Of a DNA stretch of 59,620 bases, positions 48,790 through 58,125 are shown in pieces. Position numbers and translations under genes: made by a program. How positions within the stretch are numbered: the stretch's first letter is position 1; every line of letters starts with the position of its first letter. The DNA is taken from positions 1 to 59,620 of the forward strand of contig FNBQ01000024.1 in NCBI GenBank assembly GCA_900102385.1. The letters are read 5' to 3'. The notes below the pieces were generated by a model that was given only the letters and a program-made list of their open reading frames with translations, searched no databases and had not been told where the DNA came from. This stretch comes from Bacteroidales bacterium KHT7. Its GTDB lineage: Bacteria > Bacteroidota > Bacteroidia > Bacteroidales > Bacteroidaceae.

Positions 48790-50178
48790 CTACTTGCCAA
48801 TCTTGTATCTCAGACCAAGACCGAAATTAAGCACGAACGGATTTTCGGTATTGAATGTGCGGTACTTTCTGCCTGTCGGAATATTGTACATAAGCGATGG
48901 CTCGACATAGGCGTTAAGACTGCGGAACAGCCTGAACTCGAATCCCGGAGATGCCACAAGCGATGCCGCAACCGGAATGCCATCGAGTCGTTGAGTCGTC
49001 CGTTCAAAGCTGTAATTTGGCAGTCTTTTCTGAATCTCAGCCTTTCCGCTGACGCCAACGCCCAACATCATGCCGCCCGATGCGTAGATGTCCCATTTCT
49101 TTCCGCCGGCAAGATTAACGCCCACCTTCAGCGGAACGTTAAGATAACTAATAGTCTGGTCAGTATGCACCGCGCCTTTGTCGAACGTGCTACACAGTTC
49201 AGAATACACAAGTCCTGTCTGAAAACTCCATTTATCATCAAGCGGAAATGCGACCTCCAAACCAAAGTAAATCGGGCGGCTATGTTCCTCATATTCCTTT
49301 TCGACAGTATTTCCGTAACCACTACCATCAATCTTCGGTTTCCCTGGAATCGGTGTTCTCGCCGACCTCGTATCAGAATTTTCTGAATCACCATCATCAG
49401 AAGGCGGATCATCCTCCCCACCGTCGAATAAATCAACCCAACCGCCGGGATATCCGGAACCATCATCTGGATTTGGAATATCAGGAATAGGATTATCAGG
49501 CTTTGGAATATCAGGATTTGGTTTGTCTGGAATATCAGGATTTGAATTACAAGGAGCTGTAGCATAATAATCACCACTATCTAAAAAATCCGTATCTACC
49601 GTTATTCCAGAAACGAACATCGAAACCGATGGCTTTTGTTTTGCTTTTTTAGTTTTGCTGATATTTGCAGAATTCTTAGAGACATACCAAACTTTTTTCT
49701 TTTCGCTTCGGACATTATTTTCAACCACAGAATCTTTCTTTTCCTGAGAAGGAGCAGAAGAAACCGTCACGGATTTCACTTCTGTTTTTTCGGCGGAAAC
49801 CGAATCCTCATCTTCGGCAGTATTGCTGATAATTTCAGCCCTGCCGATTTCTGCGACTCTGGCACGAGAGGCACGACGAACCTCTACATTCAGCAGATTA
49901 TCGCTGGCGAGCGAAACGTTTTTGGCATCGGTTTCACCCTCGAAATATGTGTAGAAGCAACGCATCATCCCGCAGTTAAGAGCCACCATCAGCAAGATGA
50001 CGGCAACGGCACTACGGCTCCACACAAGGCTGAAGGCACGCTTCGGCTTTGTGCTTTGAGCTACAGGCTCGGCAGCATCAAGACGGCTCTCGATGCCAAT
50101 CCAAAGTCCGTCGGGAATGTCGGCAGACTCATATCCGTCGAACTTACTCCGCAAGTTTTCTTTCCATTTCTCTGCCAT
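48790..50178 (-). CDS. Trans-envelope protein: cytoplasmic anti-sigma-like head, TM helix, Pro-rich spacer, outer-membrane barrel, 462 aa
   Basis: Residues 1-50 are a short cytoplasmic part (EKWKENLRSKFDGYESADIPDGLW) of the type seen before the TM helix in anti-sigma factors. Residues 53-72 form the helix SAVAVILLMVALNCGMMRCF. There follows a 200-residue linker with a Pro/Asp repeat (units like NPDIPDKP and PNPDIPK, about 212-240) and acidic stretches. From about 290 to the end is an outer-membrane beta-barrel (IYFGLEVAFPLDDKWSFQTGL, end FGLGLRYKIGK with C-terminal strand). The gene starts 35 bases inside the ECF sigma gene. The architecture would link a cytoplasmic sigma-binding head directly to the outer membrane. 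Confidence 0.65.
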   Translation of the reverse strand: MAEKWKENLRSKFDGYESADIPDGLWIGIESRLDAAEPVAQSTKPKRAFSLVWSRSAVAVILLMVALNCGMMRCFYTYFEGETDAKNVSLASDNLLNVEVRRASRARVAEIGRAEIISNTAEDEDSVSAEKTEVKSVTVSSAPSQEKKDSVVENNVRSEKKKVWYVSKNSANISKTKKAKQKPSVSMFVSGITVDTDFLDSGDYYATAPCNSNPDIPDKPNPDIPKPDNPIPDIPNPDDGSGYPGGWVDLFDGGEDDPPSDDGDSENSDTRSARTPIPGKPKIDGSGYGNTVEKEYEEHSRPIYFGLEVAFPLDDKWSFQTGLVYSELCSTFDKGAVHTDQTISYLNVPLKVGVNLAGGKKWDIYASGGMMLGVGVSGKAEIQKRLPNYSFERTTQRLDGIPVAASLVASPGFEFRLFRSLNAYVEPSLMYNIPTGRKYRTFNTENPFVLNFGLGLRYKIGK

Positions 50179-50719
50179 CGGCGTAACTGATTTTATTGTT
50201 GTATAAGATGCTTCTAATCATTTTCTTGGCTCTGTTCAGCTGCGATGCCGACGAACTTTCGCCTATGCCAAGAATCTGCGCTATCTCGCGGTGCGACTTA
50301 TCCTCAAAGACATAGAGGTTGAACACCGTTCGGTAGCCCGTGGGCAGTTGCATTATAGCCTTCAGAATGTCGTCGGCCGAAAACTCCTCGACCTCAAGTT
50401 CCTCCTCACAATCGGGCAATTCATCATTTATATCAATAAAGGCGTAATGTTCTTTCTGTCTGATGAACATGAGCGATTCGTTTACAACAATGCGAGTCAT
50501 CCACGAGAGCACGGTTGCCTCTTCGCGTTGCTGAAACGTGCCGATGTTCATAAAAATCTTGACGTAACTCTCTTGCAGAACGTCTTTCACATCGTCTTCG
50601 CCAACGATGTATCGCTGACAAACGGCAGTCAAATAGCGAATCGTAAGACTATACAATTGCTGCATAGCCCTACGATTTCCACTTTTTACCTGATCGATTA
50701 TCAGACGGTAGTCTATCAT
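50144..50719 (-). CDS. ECF-type RNA polymerase sigma factor, 191 aa
   Basis: Sigma region 2 around LYSLTIRYLTAVCQRYIVGEDDVKDVLQESYVKIF, and region 4 with YRTVFNLYVFEDKSHREIAQILGIGESSSASQLNRAKKMI. An acidic segment (DCEEELEVEEF) separates them. The ATG overlaps the serpin stop as ATGA. The 3' end overlaps the next gene by 35 bases, so all three are translationally coupled. Presumably it is held by the downstream trans-envelope protein. Confidence 0.92.
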   Translation of the reverse strand: MIDYRLIIDQVKSGNRRAMQQLYSLTIRYLTAVCQRYIVGEDDVKDVLQESYVKIFMNIGTFQQREEATVLSWMTRIVVNESLMFIRQKEHYAFIDINDELPDCEEELEVEEFSADDILKAIMQLPTGYRTVFNLYVFEDKSHREIAQILGIGESSSASQLNRAKKMIRSILYNNKISYADGREMERKLAE

Positions 50720-51960
50720 AAAGTCATCACTCTACCCATAAAGAGTATCGCTCCTGTTTGGGTATCGCGTATAATGTAAACAAACGGACGATTCATATTA
50801 ATCTCCACATAACTAGTTGTTTCACCCTCAAAGGCGGCAACATCAACTTTAGCATATGTTACGACTCCCGCCTCGCTTCCAGCCTCGTCTACGTTTATAT
50901 AAGAGAACTGCTTTACGAGCGAAACATAAATATCGGCAGGCGATATTCCGTGAAGTTCGGCATCAAACGGAGAAAAGATTCTCTTTACTCCCAAATCTTT
51001 CAGAATGTCGTTCAACTCGATGTTGTATTCGAGTTTCATCTTTGGCATACTCAAGTCGATGGGTGTGAATGACATTCTTTTAAAAAGATTTCCCATGTCT
51101 TCGTTTTTCAGATTTGCTACGCACTCTTCGAGCTTCACTCCCTCGTTTGGCAGAATAACATACATACAGAAGTTGCCGTTTCCATAAGGTAGCTCAACCA
51201 TTCTGAACTTTTCTCTCCAAATGTATTTAAGATCATCATATTTATGCATCATGTCAACCTCGCTTACATTGCCGTTTGCCGATGTAAACGGTTTCTTGGT
51301 TGTTTCTGATGTTTTGAATCTTTTTGTCCACTCACCCTTAAAATAGAGGGCGTTTATCAGAGCCATCGCACTACCATCCAGCGGTTTGTCGAGAATCTTC
51401 TTGATGCAGCCCTTTGTCTGCTTGTCGCACCACGAGTTTATCTCGTCCTTCGTCTTTTCTGCAGCCAAATCTGCCACTCTCGTCTCGGCATCGAAATAAT
51501 TTTGGTTTGTACTTTTGTATGTGTCGAGAACAGAGAAATCATCGTCAATCCACATAGAGTTGGCAAGATTCAGGGTTGTCATCTCGTCGGCAGATGGCAG
51601 CCATGAGTTCAGATCCTTGAATGCGACGCACATTTCGGCCTGACTTACATCGCCAAAGCCCAAGAACTTGTTCAACTCGTTGCGAGTCTCGCCTTCGGCT
51701 CCAGTAGAAATCATGCCGAGCACCTCGGAAAGGCTGATTGGCGAAATCATAAAGTTTTCGTCCTTCTTCGCCGTGCTGTTTACCTTCTCGAAAAGGTCGA
51801 ACGCCATATTTGAAGAACGCTTGTAAACTATACCCGTGTTTGAAACCGGGCAGACAACCACCTCGGGATTAGGCTCGTCGATATCTATGATATGACTGTT
51901 GCACGAAGTAATCGCGCCCATAGCCATAAGGCTGTAAAGAATGATAAGGTATTTTTTCAT
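50716..51960 (-). CDS. Serpin-family protease inhibitor lipoprotein, 414 aa
   Basis: Lipoprotein signal with Cys20 in ITSCNSHI. The serpin fold is clear: SPISLSEVLGMISTGAEGETRNEL, LINALYFKGEWTKRF, FCMYVILPNEG, and the reactive-centre hinge VDEAGSEAGVV followed by MNRPFVYIIRDTQTGAILFMGRV. The hinge differs from the inhibitory consensus (EEGTEAAAAT), so inhibition needs testing. Prevotella and Bacteroides serpins are thought to protect surface proteins from host or own proteases (for example gingipain-like or T9SS-exported). It is first in the serpin-sigma-barrel operon. Confidence 0.9.
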   Translation of the reverse strand: MKKYLIILYSLMAMGAITSCNSHIIDIDEPNPEVVVCPVSNTGIVYKRSSNMAFDLFEKVNSTAKKDENFMISPISLSEVLGMISTGAEGETRNELNKFLGFGDVSQAEMCVAFKDLNSWLPSADEMTTLNLANSMWIDDDFSVLDTYKSTNQNYFDAETRVADLAAEKTKDEINSWCDKQTKGCIKKILDKPLDGSAMALINALYFKGEWTKRFKTSETTKKPFTSANGNVSEVDMMHKYDDLKYIWREKFRMVELPYGNGNFCMYVILPNEGVKLEECVANLKNEDMGNLFKRMSFTPIDLSMPKMKLEYNIELNDILKDLGVKRIFSPFDAELHGISPADIYVSLVKQFSYINVDEAGSEAGVVTYAKVDVAAFEGETTSYVEINMNRPFVYIIRDTQTGAILFMGRVMTL

Positions 51961-52090
51961 GTCAGTTTTTTTGTTGTTCTGCTTATATAATGCAGCAATA
52001 TTTAAAACCTTGCATGAGGAAATAATATTTTTTTCATTTTTTTTACTTCAACGTCGCAACTCTTCCCATAAAAAGGATTGCGCCAGACCA

Positions 52091-53077
52091 TCATTTTACT
52101 TTTCTCAAAGTTATGAGGGTTATCTCGGGAGTTGCCCCGATGCGCATCGGCATAGTTCCGCCAAGACCAATATTTACATAAAGTTTCTGATTTCCAACGA
52201 TGTATAAGCCGTCACAATCGGGATAAATCCATTTCGATGGAGTGAAGCCCAACACTCTGAACTGCATGGCATGCGTGTGTCCCGACAATGTAAGCGGAAT
52301 ATCGGTTTTGCCAACCACCTCCTTGCGCCATTGGCTCGGGTCGTGCGTAAGAAGAATACGGAAGATTCCCTCCGTTCCCTCGCACGTCTTAGCCAAGTCG
52401 CCGCGCTGAATAACGGGATGCGCGCCAACGCTTTGGTTCTCGCAGCCGAGAATGGCGATGCTGTCGGCTCCATGGCGAATAATGGTATTCTCGTTTAGCA
52501 GAAGATTCCAGCCAAGGTCATTTCTTTCGGCATCAATCACCTTATTAACTTGCTGCCATCGGGCAGAATCGGAAAGATGGCGGGCATAAGGCAGATAATC
52601 GTGGTTGCCGAGAATCGAAATCACGCCGTCCTTAGCCTTCAGTTCTTTCAGAATCAGCTTGAAACCGTCAATTTCCGACGGAGAAAGCGAAACGAGGTCG
52701 CCGGTAAAACAGACAAGGTCGGGATTGATGGCGTTAATCTCGTCGATTCTTTTCTTCAGATGTTCGGAATTACCTTTCCATCCGTCGAGATGAAGGTCGG
52801 AAATCTGCACAATTTTGTAGCCGTCGAAGGCTCCGGGAACGCTTTCCGACTCAAAATCAAATGTCGTGACTTCGCTTCGGAATCTGCCGAAAGCATAGCC
52901 GTAAGTCATCAGAACGGAAATCAGTACAAACAAGCCTAACGCCGTGAATCCAAAGTATTTATAAGTCACCTTAAAGTGTGCGATGAGTCCGACGACTTTC
53001 GCCAGCAGATAAATTATATGCGGAACGAGGGCGAACAGAATGCCCAGAATTACGACCGAAATAATAAAGAATTTCAT
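52091..53077 (-). CDS. Membrane-anchored metallophosphoesterase (YkuE-like), 328 aa
   Basis: Two N-terminal membrane helices (residues about 2-24 and 40-62), then the calcineurin-like core: QISDLHLDGW, FTGDLVS, LGNHDYL, LLTHDPSQW and SGHTHAMQF. The metal ligands are complete. Homologues act on UDP-diacylglucosamine or other membrane substrates, but the specificity is open. It starts 12 bases after the GH35 stop and is probably cotranscribed. Confidence 0.88.
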   Translation of the reverse strand: MKFFIISVVILGILFALVPHIIYLLAKVVGLIAHFKVTYKYFGFTALGLFVLISVLMTYGYAFGRFRSEVTTFDFESESVPGAFDGYKIVQISDLHLDGWKGNSEHLKKRIDEINAINPDLVCFTGDLVSLSPSEIDGFKLILKELKAKDGVISILGNHDYLPYARHLSDSARWQQVNKVIDAERNDLGWNLLLNENTIIRHGADSIAILGCENQSVGAHPVIQRGDLAKTCEGTEGIFRILLTHDPSQWRKEVVGKTDIPLTLSGHTHAMQFRVLGFTPSKWIYPDCDGLYIVGNQKLYVNIGLGGTMPMRIGATPEITLITLRKVK

Positions 53078-53089
53078 ACTCTAGTTTTA

Positions 53090-55066
53090 TTATTTTGCAC
53101 CCGGAGCAGCATCGTTTCCGACAAAAGATTTCGTATCGACGGCAGAAACAGACGCTCCTTTTGTAACGAATCCGTCCTTCGGAAGAAATTCGCGATGCAA
53201 TTCATCTACTATCGGCTTGCTTACGCCTTTCACACTTGCCTTTCGCGGACCGGCGATGTCGAGCACAACGATGTCGTTCGCACCCTTTTTCAGCCAGCAT
53301 CCCGGAACATAAAGCGTCTGCTGAGGACCAACTTCCCAGAATCTGCCGATGCAATGTCCGTTAATCCACACCAAGCCTTTGCCCCATGTGCTCATGTCAA
53401 GATAAGTGTCGCCCACCGTCTTCAACTTGAACGAAGCCCGAAAGTAAGCCGGAGATTTCTCGCCTTCAGATACAGGGATATAACTTTTATCTTCGTAAGG
53501 CGTTCCGGTTACGGGAAAGAGGTTCACTTTCCAATCTTTCAGATTGTAAGTAACGTCATTCTTTCCGTCAGTAGTAATGGCACAAACGCTGTTGGTAATG
53601 CCTTTCGGGTCGTTTATCAGTTTGCTGTAATTTATGCGTCCCATAGCCTCTACAAAAATGCTGAGTTCTGCGCCGGCACGCACATTTTTCTTCAGTCTGA
53701 GCGTATTTTCGTACTTGCTTCCGCGATAGAGTCTGCCAATGATTTCGCCGTCAATCATAACGATGGCATAATCGTGCAAGTCATTAATCTGCAACAACGC
53801 ACCTGCCTTCAGTTCGGGCATTTCGGTTGTGTACATTATACTTCCGTAGCCCATGTCGAACTGTTCCATCGGCTTTATGTCGCGGCTTTCAATCGTTGTT
53901 GGCACATTTCCTGCACGCAGAAGCGGAGCCATCTCGCGGAATTCGATTTCAGGGAACGAAATCACCGGAATCGACTTTGGAACAGGAGGAAGTTTTGTGT
54001 CAGAATATTTCTGAAGCAACTCCCTGAGTTGAAAGTATTTATCGGTAGGTGCGCCTTGTTCGTTTATCGGAGCATCATAGTCGTAAGATGTGCAGTCGGG
54101 CGCATATCCTTTGTTGTTCGCACCTGCCCAATGGGCGAAAGATGTTCCGCCGTGGGTCATGTAAAGCGAGAACGAGATGTTATTGTCGAGCATCGTCTTG
54201 ATGCCATTGACCATGGCGTCGGCAGGTCGTGTCTGGTGAGCCGAGCCCCATCCGTCGAACCATCCGCTCCAATATTCCGAGCACATCAGCGGTGCATCGG
54301 GACGCATCTTCTTTACTTTCTCAAACTGCTTCAGGACATTCGCATTGGTTCCGAAATTCATAGTCCAAAGAAGGTCGTCGAGAGCATTGTCTGTAAAATT
54401 GCTCGACCAGTCGCACTGAAAAAGCTGCACTTTGTCAAAGCCCGATTCGCGCAGAATATCGCGCACAGCCGAAACATAAGGCTTGTTCTTTCCGAATGAG
54501 CCGTATTCGTTCTCAACCTGAACCATTATAATCGGTCCGCCGTTTTCAACCGTCAGCGGAGCGAGTTGCTCGCCCACTTTCTTCTCGAAAATTCGCACTC
54601 GCTCAAGAAAATAAGGGTCTTGCTCGCGGAGTTTGATATCTTTCTTCTTCAGAAGCCACCAAGGAAGTCCGCCCATCTCCCACTCGGCACAGACATACGG
54701 ACCGGGACGGACAATTACGAACATTCCGTTTTTCTGAGCCAAACGACAGAATTCGGCAACATCGTTCTGGCCCGAAAAATCGAATTCACCTTCCTGCTGT
54801 TCGTGAATATTCCAGAATACATATAAGCACAGAGTATTCATTCCCAAAGCCTTGCACATTTTTATTCTGTGTTCCCAATATGGTCGTGGAATTCGCGGAT
54901 AATGAACTTCGGCTGCTTTGATAACAAACGGCTTGCCGTCCATCAGAAATGTTCCTTTTCCAACTTCAAACGAATGCGAGACAACATCGTTCTTGGCACT
55001 CAAAGGCGCAGCCATCGATGCTGCAATAAATGCGAATAGTGAAATCTTCTTAAAAAGGTTTATCAT
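53090..55066 (-). CDS. Secreted beta-galactosidase, glycoside hydrolase family 35, 658 aa
   Basis: Signal peptide (LFAFIAASMAAPLSA), then the GH35 TIM barrel: FVIKAAEVHYPRIPRPYW, FDFSGQNDVAEF, RPGPYVCAEWEMGGLPWWL, acid/base Glu187 in VENEYGSFG and nucleophile Glu264 in CSEYWSGWFDGWG. C-terminal beta-sandwich domains follow (ending in WINGHCIGRFWEVGPQQTLYVPGCWL). It cleaves terminal beta-galactosides of host or plant glycans in the periplasm or at the surface. ATG at 55066 chosen because it gives a proper signal peptide. Divergent from the secreted aldose 1-epimerase that can process released galactose. Confidence 0.93.
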   Translation of the reverse strand: MINLFKKISLFAFIAASMAAPLSAKNDVVSHSFEVGKGTFLMDGKPFVIKAAEVHYPRIPRPYWEHRIKMCKALGMNTLCLYVFWNIHEQQEGEFDFSGQNDVAEFCRLAQKNGMFVIVRPGPYVCAEWEMGGLPWWLLKKKDIKLREQDPYFLERVRIFEKKVGEQLAPLTVENGGPIIMVQVENEYGSFGKNKPYVSAVRDILRESGFDKVQLFQCDWSSNFTDNALDDLLWTMNFGTNANVLKQFEKVKKMRPDAPLMCSEYWSGWFDGWGSAHQTRPADAMVNGIKTMLDNNISFSLYMTHGGTSFAHWAGANNKGYAPDCTSYDYDAPINEQGAPTDKYFQLRELLQKYSDTKLPPVPKSIPVISFPEIEFREMAPLLRAGNVPTTIESRDIKPMEQFDMGYGSIMYTTEMPELKAGALLQINDLHDYAIVMIDGEIIGRLYRGSKYENTLRLKKNVRAGAELSIFVEAMGRINYSKLINDPKGITNSVCAITTDGKNDVTYNLKDWKVNLFPVTGTPYEDKSYIPVSEGEKSPAYFRASFKLKTVGDTYLDMSTWGKGLVWINGHCIGRFWEVGPQQTLYVPGCWLKKGANDIVVLDIAGPRKASVKGVSKPIVDELHREFLPKDGFVTKGASVSAVDTKSFVGNDAAPGAK

Positions 55067-55257
55067 AAGAATCAAAAATATCTGTGAAAATAAACAAAAA
55101 ATCACCTTCTTAATTAAGGTATGCAAATGTCGTTATTAAATACGACATTTACAATTTTTTAGTCAACGAAAATGAACGTAAAACTTCTGTTTTTATAGCG
55201 ATTCTCGTTTTTTGCTATCTTTTGAACATTTTTTCAACCTGATGAATTATTTTTGAG

Positions 55258-55265
55258 TATATTTG
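55258..55265 (+). promoter_or_regulatory. -7 box of the aldose epimerase gene
   Basis: TATATTTG, 25 bases before the ATG. No TTTG lies at the expected -33 distance. Confidence 0.5.
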
Positions 55266-55290
55266 CAGCAACAAAAATCAAACCAAATCA

Positions 55291-56415
55291 ATGAAAAAAT
55301 TTATCTTAACTGCAATTCTGCTCTTAGCACTTGGCAATTCCCGCGCACAAACAACAAAATCGGGTCTCGACGTGCAAGGCTTTGATTTACAAATAGCAGG
55401 AAAACAGAATCATCTATACACAATCACAAACAAAAACGGAATGGAACTTTGCGTGATGAACTTCGGCGCACGCGTAGTTAGTCTTATGGCTCCCGACCGC
55501 AACGGAAAGTTCGAAGATGTGGTTCTGGGCTACAAAAATGCCATAGACTACCTCAAGCGTCCGCAGAATTTCGGTGCAAACGTTGGCAGATTCGTCGGAA
55601 GAATTCTGAATGCAACATATACTTTAGATGGTCAGAAGGTGACTCTCTCGGCAAACAACAAATTTGGTGATTGCGCTCACGGCGGCGACAACAATTTTGC
55701 TCAGAAGATGTGGAATACCGAAAAAGTAGGAAAGCAAAGCATAACTTTTTCATATCTTTCGCCCGACGGCGAGAACGGTTTTCCAGGCAATCTGAAGGTT
55801 TTCGTAACCTATAAACTTACCGATGACAACGAACTCGACATCGAATACAAAGCTACAACCGACAAGCCAACAGTCGTAAACCTTACCCATCATTCGTTCT
55901 TCAACATCAGCGGAAACATGCAACGTTCCGTCGAGGGTCAGACTCTTTGGGTTAAGGGCGACAGCATCATCGAATACGACAAAGACAAGCGCGTTACTGG
56001 CAACAAAATCGAGGTCAAAAACACAGCGTTCGACTTTACCCATCCGCATCTGATTGGTGAAAAAATCAATCAGAATCATCCACAACTCGCAATAACAAAC
56101 GGTTACGACCATTGCTGGACGATTACAAAATGGGGAGAAATAAAGAATAAAATCGCTTACATCTACGACATCACATCTGGCAGAATGATGAGCGTCTTCA
56201 CCACAGAGCCGGGCTTGCAAATCTACTCAGGCAACGGCTTGAACGGTAGCGACACAGGCAAGAACAACATCAGATATCAAAGCCGAAGCGGAATCTGTTT
56301 CGAAACCTGCCACTTCCAAAACAGTCCGAATATTCCGTCATTTCCAAGCACAGTTGTCCGTCCTGGCAAGCCTTACAAAAGCCATACAATCTACAAGTTC
56401 GATGTTCTGAAATAG
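55291..56415 (+). CDS. galM: Secreted aldose 1-epimerase (galactose mutarotase)
   Basis: 374 residues with signal peptide (cleavage after SRAQ), so periplasmic, unlike E. coli GalM. Motifs: NFGARVVSLMAPDRNG, RPQNFGANVGRFVGRI, AHGGDNNFAQ, the catalytic His in LTHHSFFNISG and the catalytic Glu in CFETCHFQNSPN. It interconverts beta- and alpha-galactose (or glucose). The divergent GH35 galactosidase gives a natural source of substrate. Convergent with the next gene (five bases apart). Confidence 0.93.
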   Translation: MKKFILTAILLLALGNSRAQTTKSGLDVQGFDLQIAGKQNHLYTITNKNGMELCVMNFGARVVSLMAPDRNGKFEDVVLGYKNAIDYLKRPQNFGANVGRFVGRILNATYTLDGQKVTLSANNKFGDCAHGGDNNFAQKMWNTEKVGKQSITFSYLSPDGENGFPGNLKVFVTYKLTDDNELDIEYKATTDKPTVVNLTHHSFFNISGNMQRSVEGQTLWVKGDSIIEYDKDKRVTGNKIEVKNTAFDFTHPHLIGEKINQNHPQLAITNGYDHCWTITKWGEIKNKIAYIYDITSGRMMSVFTTEPGLQIYSGNGLNGSDTGKNNIRYQSRSGICFETCHFQNSPNIPSFPSTVVRPGKPYKSHTIYKFDVLK

Positions 56416-56420
56416 CAGAA

Positions 56421-57407
56421 TCAACGACCTTTCAGAAATTTTGATAGCAGAGAATGCCACATATAAGTGCGTTGTCTGCTATCAACGTTTTTATACTTAA
56501 CAATCTGCTGATTAACATATTGCAAAAATTTCATCGGATGTCTAAGCACGTCTTTTCCCTTCGGACGCAAAATGTATCGTTTCTGAAATGTCACGAAAAG
56601 AAACAAATCCTTAGCCAACCCACTCAACGATTTCTCATCTTCATTTTCAAAGACGACCTTGCATACTTCGTCCATCGCCATTGCATAATATCCTCCAGAA
56701 AACAATGCTCCATCATTTTTTCTGAATAGATACCAATCAAGCATATGTCTTAAAGACAAGCCTTTACTAATATAATGAGTAATGGTGTGCAATGGCAGAT
56801 AGTTATAATAGAACTCAGCATCAATCTTTCTTGTCCTTTTCAAAATCGAGTTAAGCAATGCCTCTTCATCTGTGGTTTCACCAAGACATTCGTCCAACAA
56901 ACTATTATGATTCTCAACTGTTATTCCGTCAATATGATATACTTCGTGCTTGTCGTTTCCTCCTTCATCAGGGAAAAATCCGTTATTCTGCAAAACTTCA
57001 TCCAGATATGACACAAGATCCACATCCGTGCTGTATCTAAGCCACGGCGACGGATAATATTTCTGTGCAATATCCGCTCCTTTCATTATCAAAAGCACAC
57101 AATCTTCTGAAGATTCGTCAAGCATTTGCTGTAATTTTTCTCGCAAAGCTAGCGTTCGACGCCAGAAGAGTTCACCTTCCTGCTCATCCTTAATCCACGT
57201 CATCATAACGCGAATATCCGGTTTTACTTCTTCAGAAAGCATCTTTACAGACTGAAAAGCAATTGCTGAAACGCCCTGACGCTCTGCAAGATGCATTACA
57301 TCAATCCATTGTTGCTGAGTCTGTTTCTGAATTGCAACAGATTTCTCATTGCCGATGTAAATCCGCAAAAGCGATAGTAATATTTGTGTGGTCTTATCCA
57401 TATTCAT
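56421..57407 (-). CDS. Nucleotidyltransferase-fold protein (NTP_transf_5/PF14907-like), 328 aa
   Basis: IMKGADIAQKYYPSPWLRYSTDVDLV matches the LLKG...DxD signature of PF14907, the paired acidic residues being in TDVDLV. Paralogue of the protein encoded at 463-1548, though the two differ strongly outside the core. No signal peptide. It is downstream of sod after a shared hairpin, and convergent with the epimerase gene. The length (328) is slightly under that of the paralogue (361). Confidence 0.7.
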   Translation of the reverse strand: MNMDKTTQILLSLLRIYIGNEKSVAIQKQTQQQWIDVMHLAERQGVSAIAFQSVKMLSEEVKPDIRVMMTWIKDEQEGELFWRRTLALREKLQQMLDESSEDCVLLIMKGADIAQKYYPSPWLRYSTDVDLVSYLDEVLQNNGFFPDEGGNDKHEVYHIDGITVENHNSLLDECLGETTDEEALLNSILKRTRKIDAEFYYNYLPLHTITHYISKGLSLRHMLDWYLFRKNDGALFSGGYYAMAMDEVCKVVFENEDEKSLSGLAKDLFLFVTFQKRYILRPKGKDVLRHPMKFLQYVNQQIVKYKNVDSRQRTYMWHSLLSKFLKGR

Positions 57408-57410
57408 AAT

Positions 57411-57452
57411 AAAAGAGACTACTTTCTGAAAATAACAGAAATAGTCTCTTTT
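57411..57452 (-). terminator. Terminator of sod (symmetrical hairpin)
   Basis: AAAAGAGACTA (57411-57421) pairs with TAGTCTCTTTT (57442-57452). On the minus strand TTTT ends the stem. Confidence 0.75.
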
Positions 57453-57460
57453 GATTTTTA

Positions 57461-58063
57461 TTACAATCGGTTATTGATTTCGTTCCAATTTATAATCTGC
57501 CACAAAGATGTCAGATAGTCAGGACGACGATTCTGAAAATCAATATAATACGCATGCTCCCAAACATCGAAAGTGAGTAGCGGATTCAAACCTTTTGTCA
57601 AAGGATTTCCTGCATTCGTCTCTTGTGTAATGACGAGTTTTCCATCTTTGTCAGAAGATAGCCAAACCCATCCGCTACCGAACAAAGTCGCACCTTTCTT
57701 TTCAAATTCAGCCTTGAAAGCGTCGAAAGACCCGAACTGTGCATTTATCGCATCGGCAATCTTTCCTGTCGGAACATTTTCCTTTGCAGGCGCTTTAAAC
57801 TGAGTGAAATACAAATTATGATTCAGAATCTGTCCTGCGTTGTTGAAGATTCCTCCTTCACTCTTTGCCACAATCTCTTCAAGCGATAAACCTTCAAAAC
57901 CTGAACCCGGCAAAAGATTGTTAAGGTTGTTCACATAAGCCTGAAGATGCTTACCATAATGGAAACCTATAGTTTCCGCACTAATCACAGGAGCCAAAGC
58001 ATCAGCATTATAAGGCAACTGTATTAACTCAAACTTTCCGTTTTTCTGCAAATAATTTGTCAT
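57461..58063 (-). CDS. Superoxide dismutase (Fe/Mn family), 200 aa
   Basis: Metal ligands of the Fe/Mn SOD family are in place: His35 (GFHYGKHLQAY region), His83 (QILNHNLYFTQF), and the DVWEHAYYIDFQNRRPDYL motif (Asp and His). Metal preference cannot be read (Bacteroides relatives are cambialistic). It has a clear promoter of its own, as is usual for an oxidative stress gene in an anaerobe. Confidence 0.95.
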   Translation of the reverse strand: MTNYLQKNGKFELIQLPYNADALAPVISAETIGFHYGKHLQAYVNNLNNLLPGSGFEGLSLEEIVAKSEGGIFNNAGQILNHNLYFTQFKAPAKENVPTGKIADAINAQFGSFDAFKAEFEKKGATLFGSGWVWLSSDKDGKLVITQETNAGNPLTKGLNPLLTFDVWEHAYYIDFQNRRPDYLTSLWQIINWNEINNRL

Positions 58064-58093
58064 AATTTACGAATTTTAGATAACTGTATTGCG

Positions 58094-58125
58094 CAAATAT
58101 AACGAATTATTCTTATGTACACAAA
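58094..58125 (-). promoter_or_regulatory. Promoter of sod
   Basis: Minus strand TTTG at 58125-58122, 20-base spacer, TATATTTG at 58101-58094. Confidence 0.8.

Noticed and set aside
52976-54499. 507-codon open frame on the plus strand
   Set aside because: It lies antisense to the GH35 gene and the metallophosphoesterase start, which have full family motifs. It shows Arg/His/Cys-rich shadow composition and no recognisable domain.
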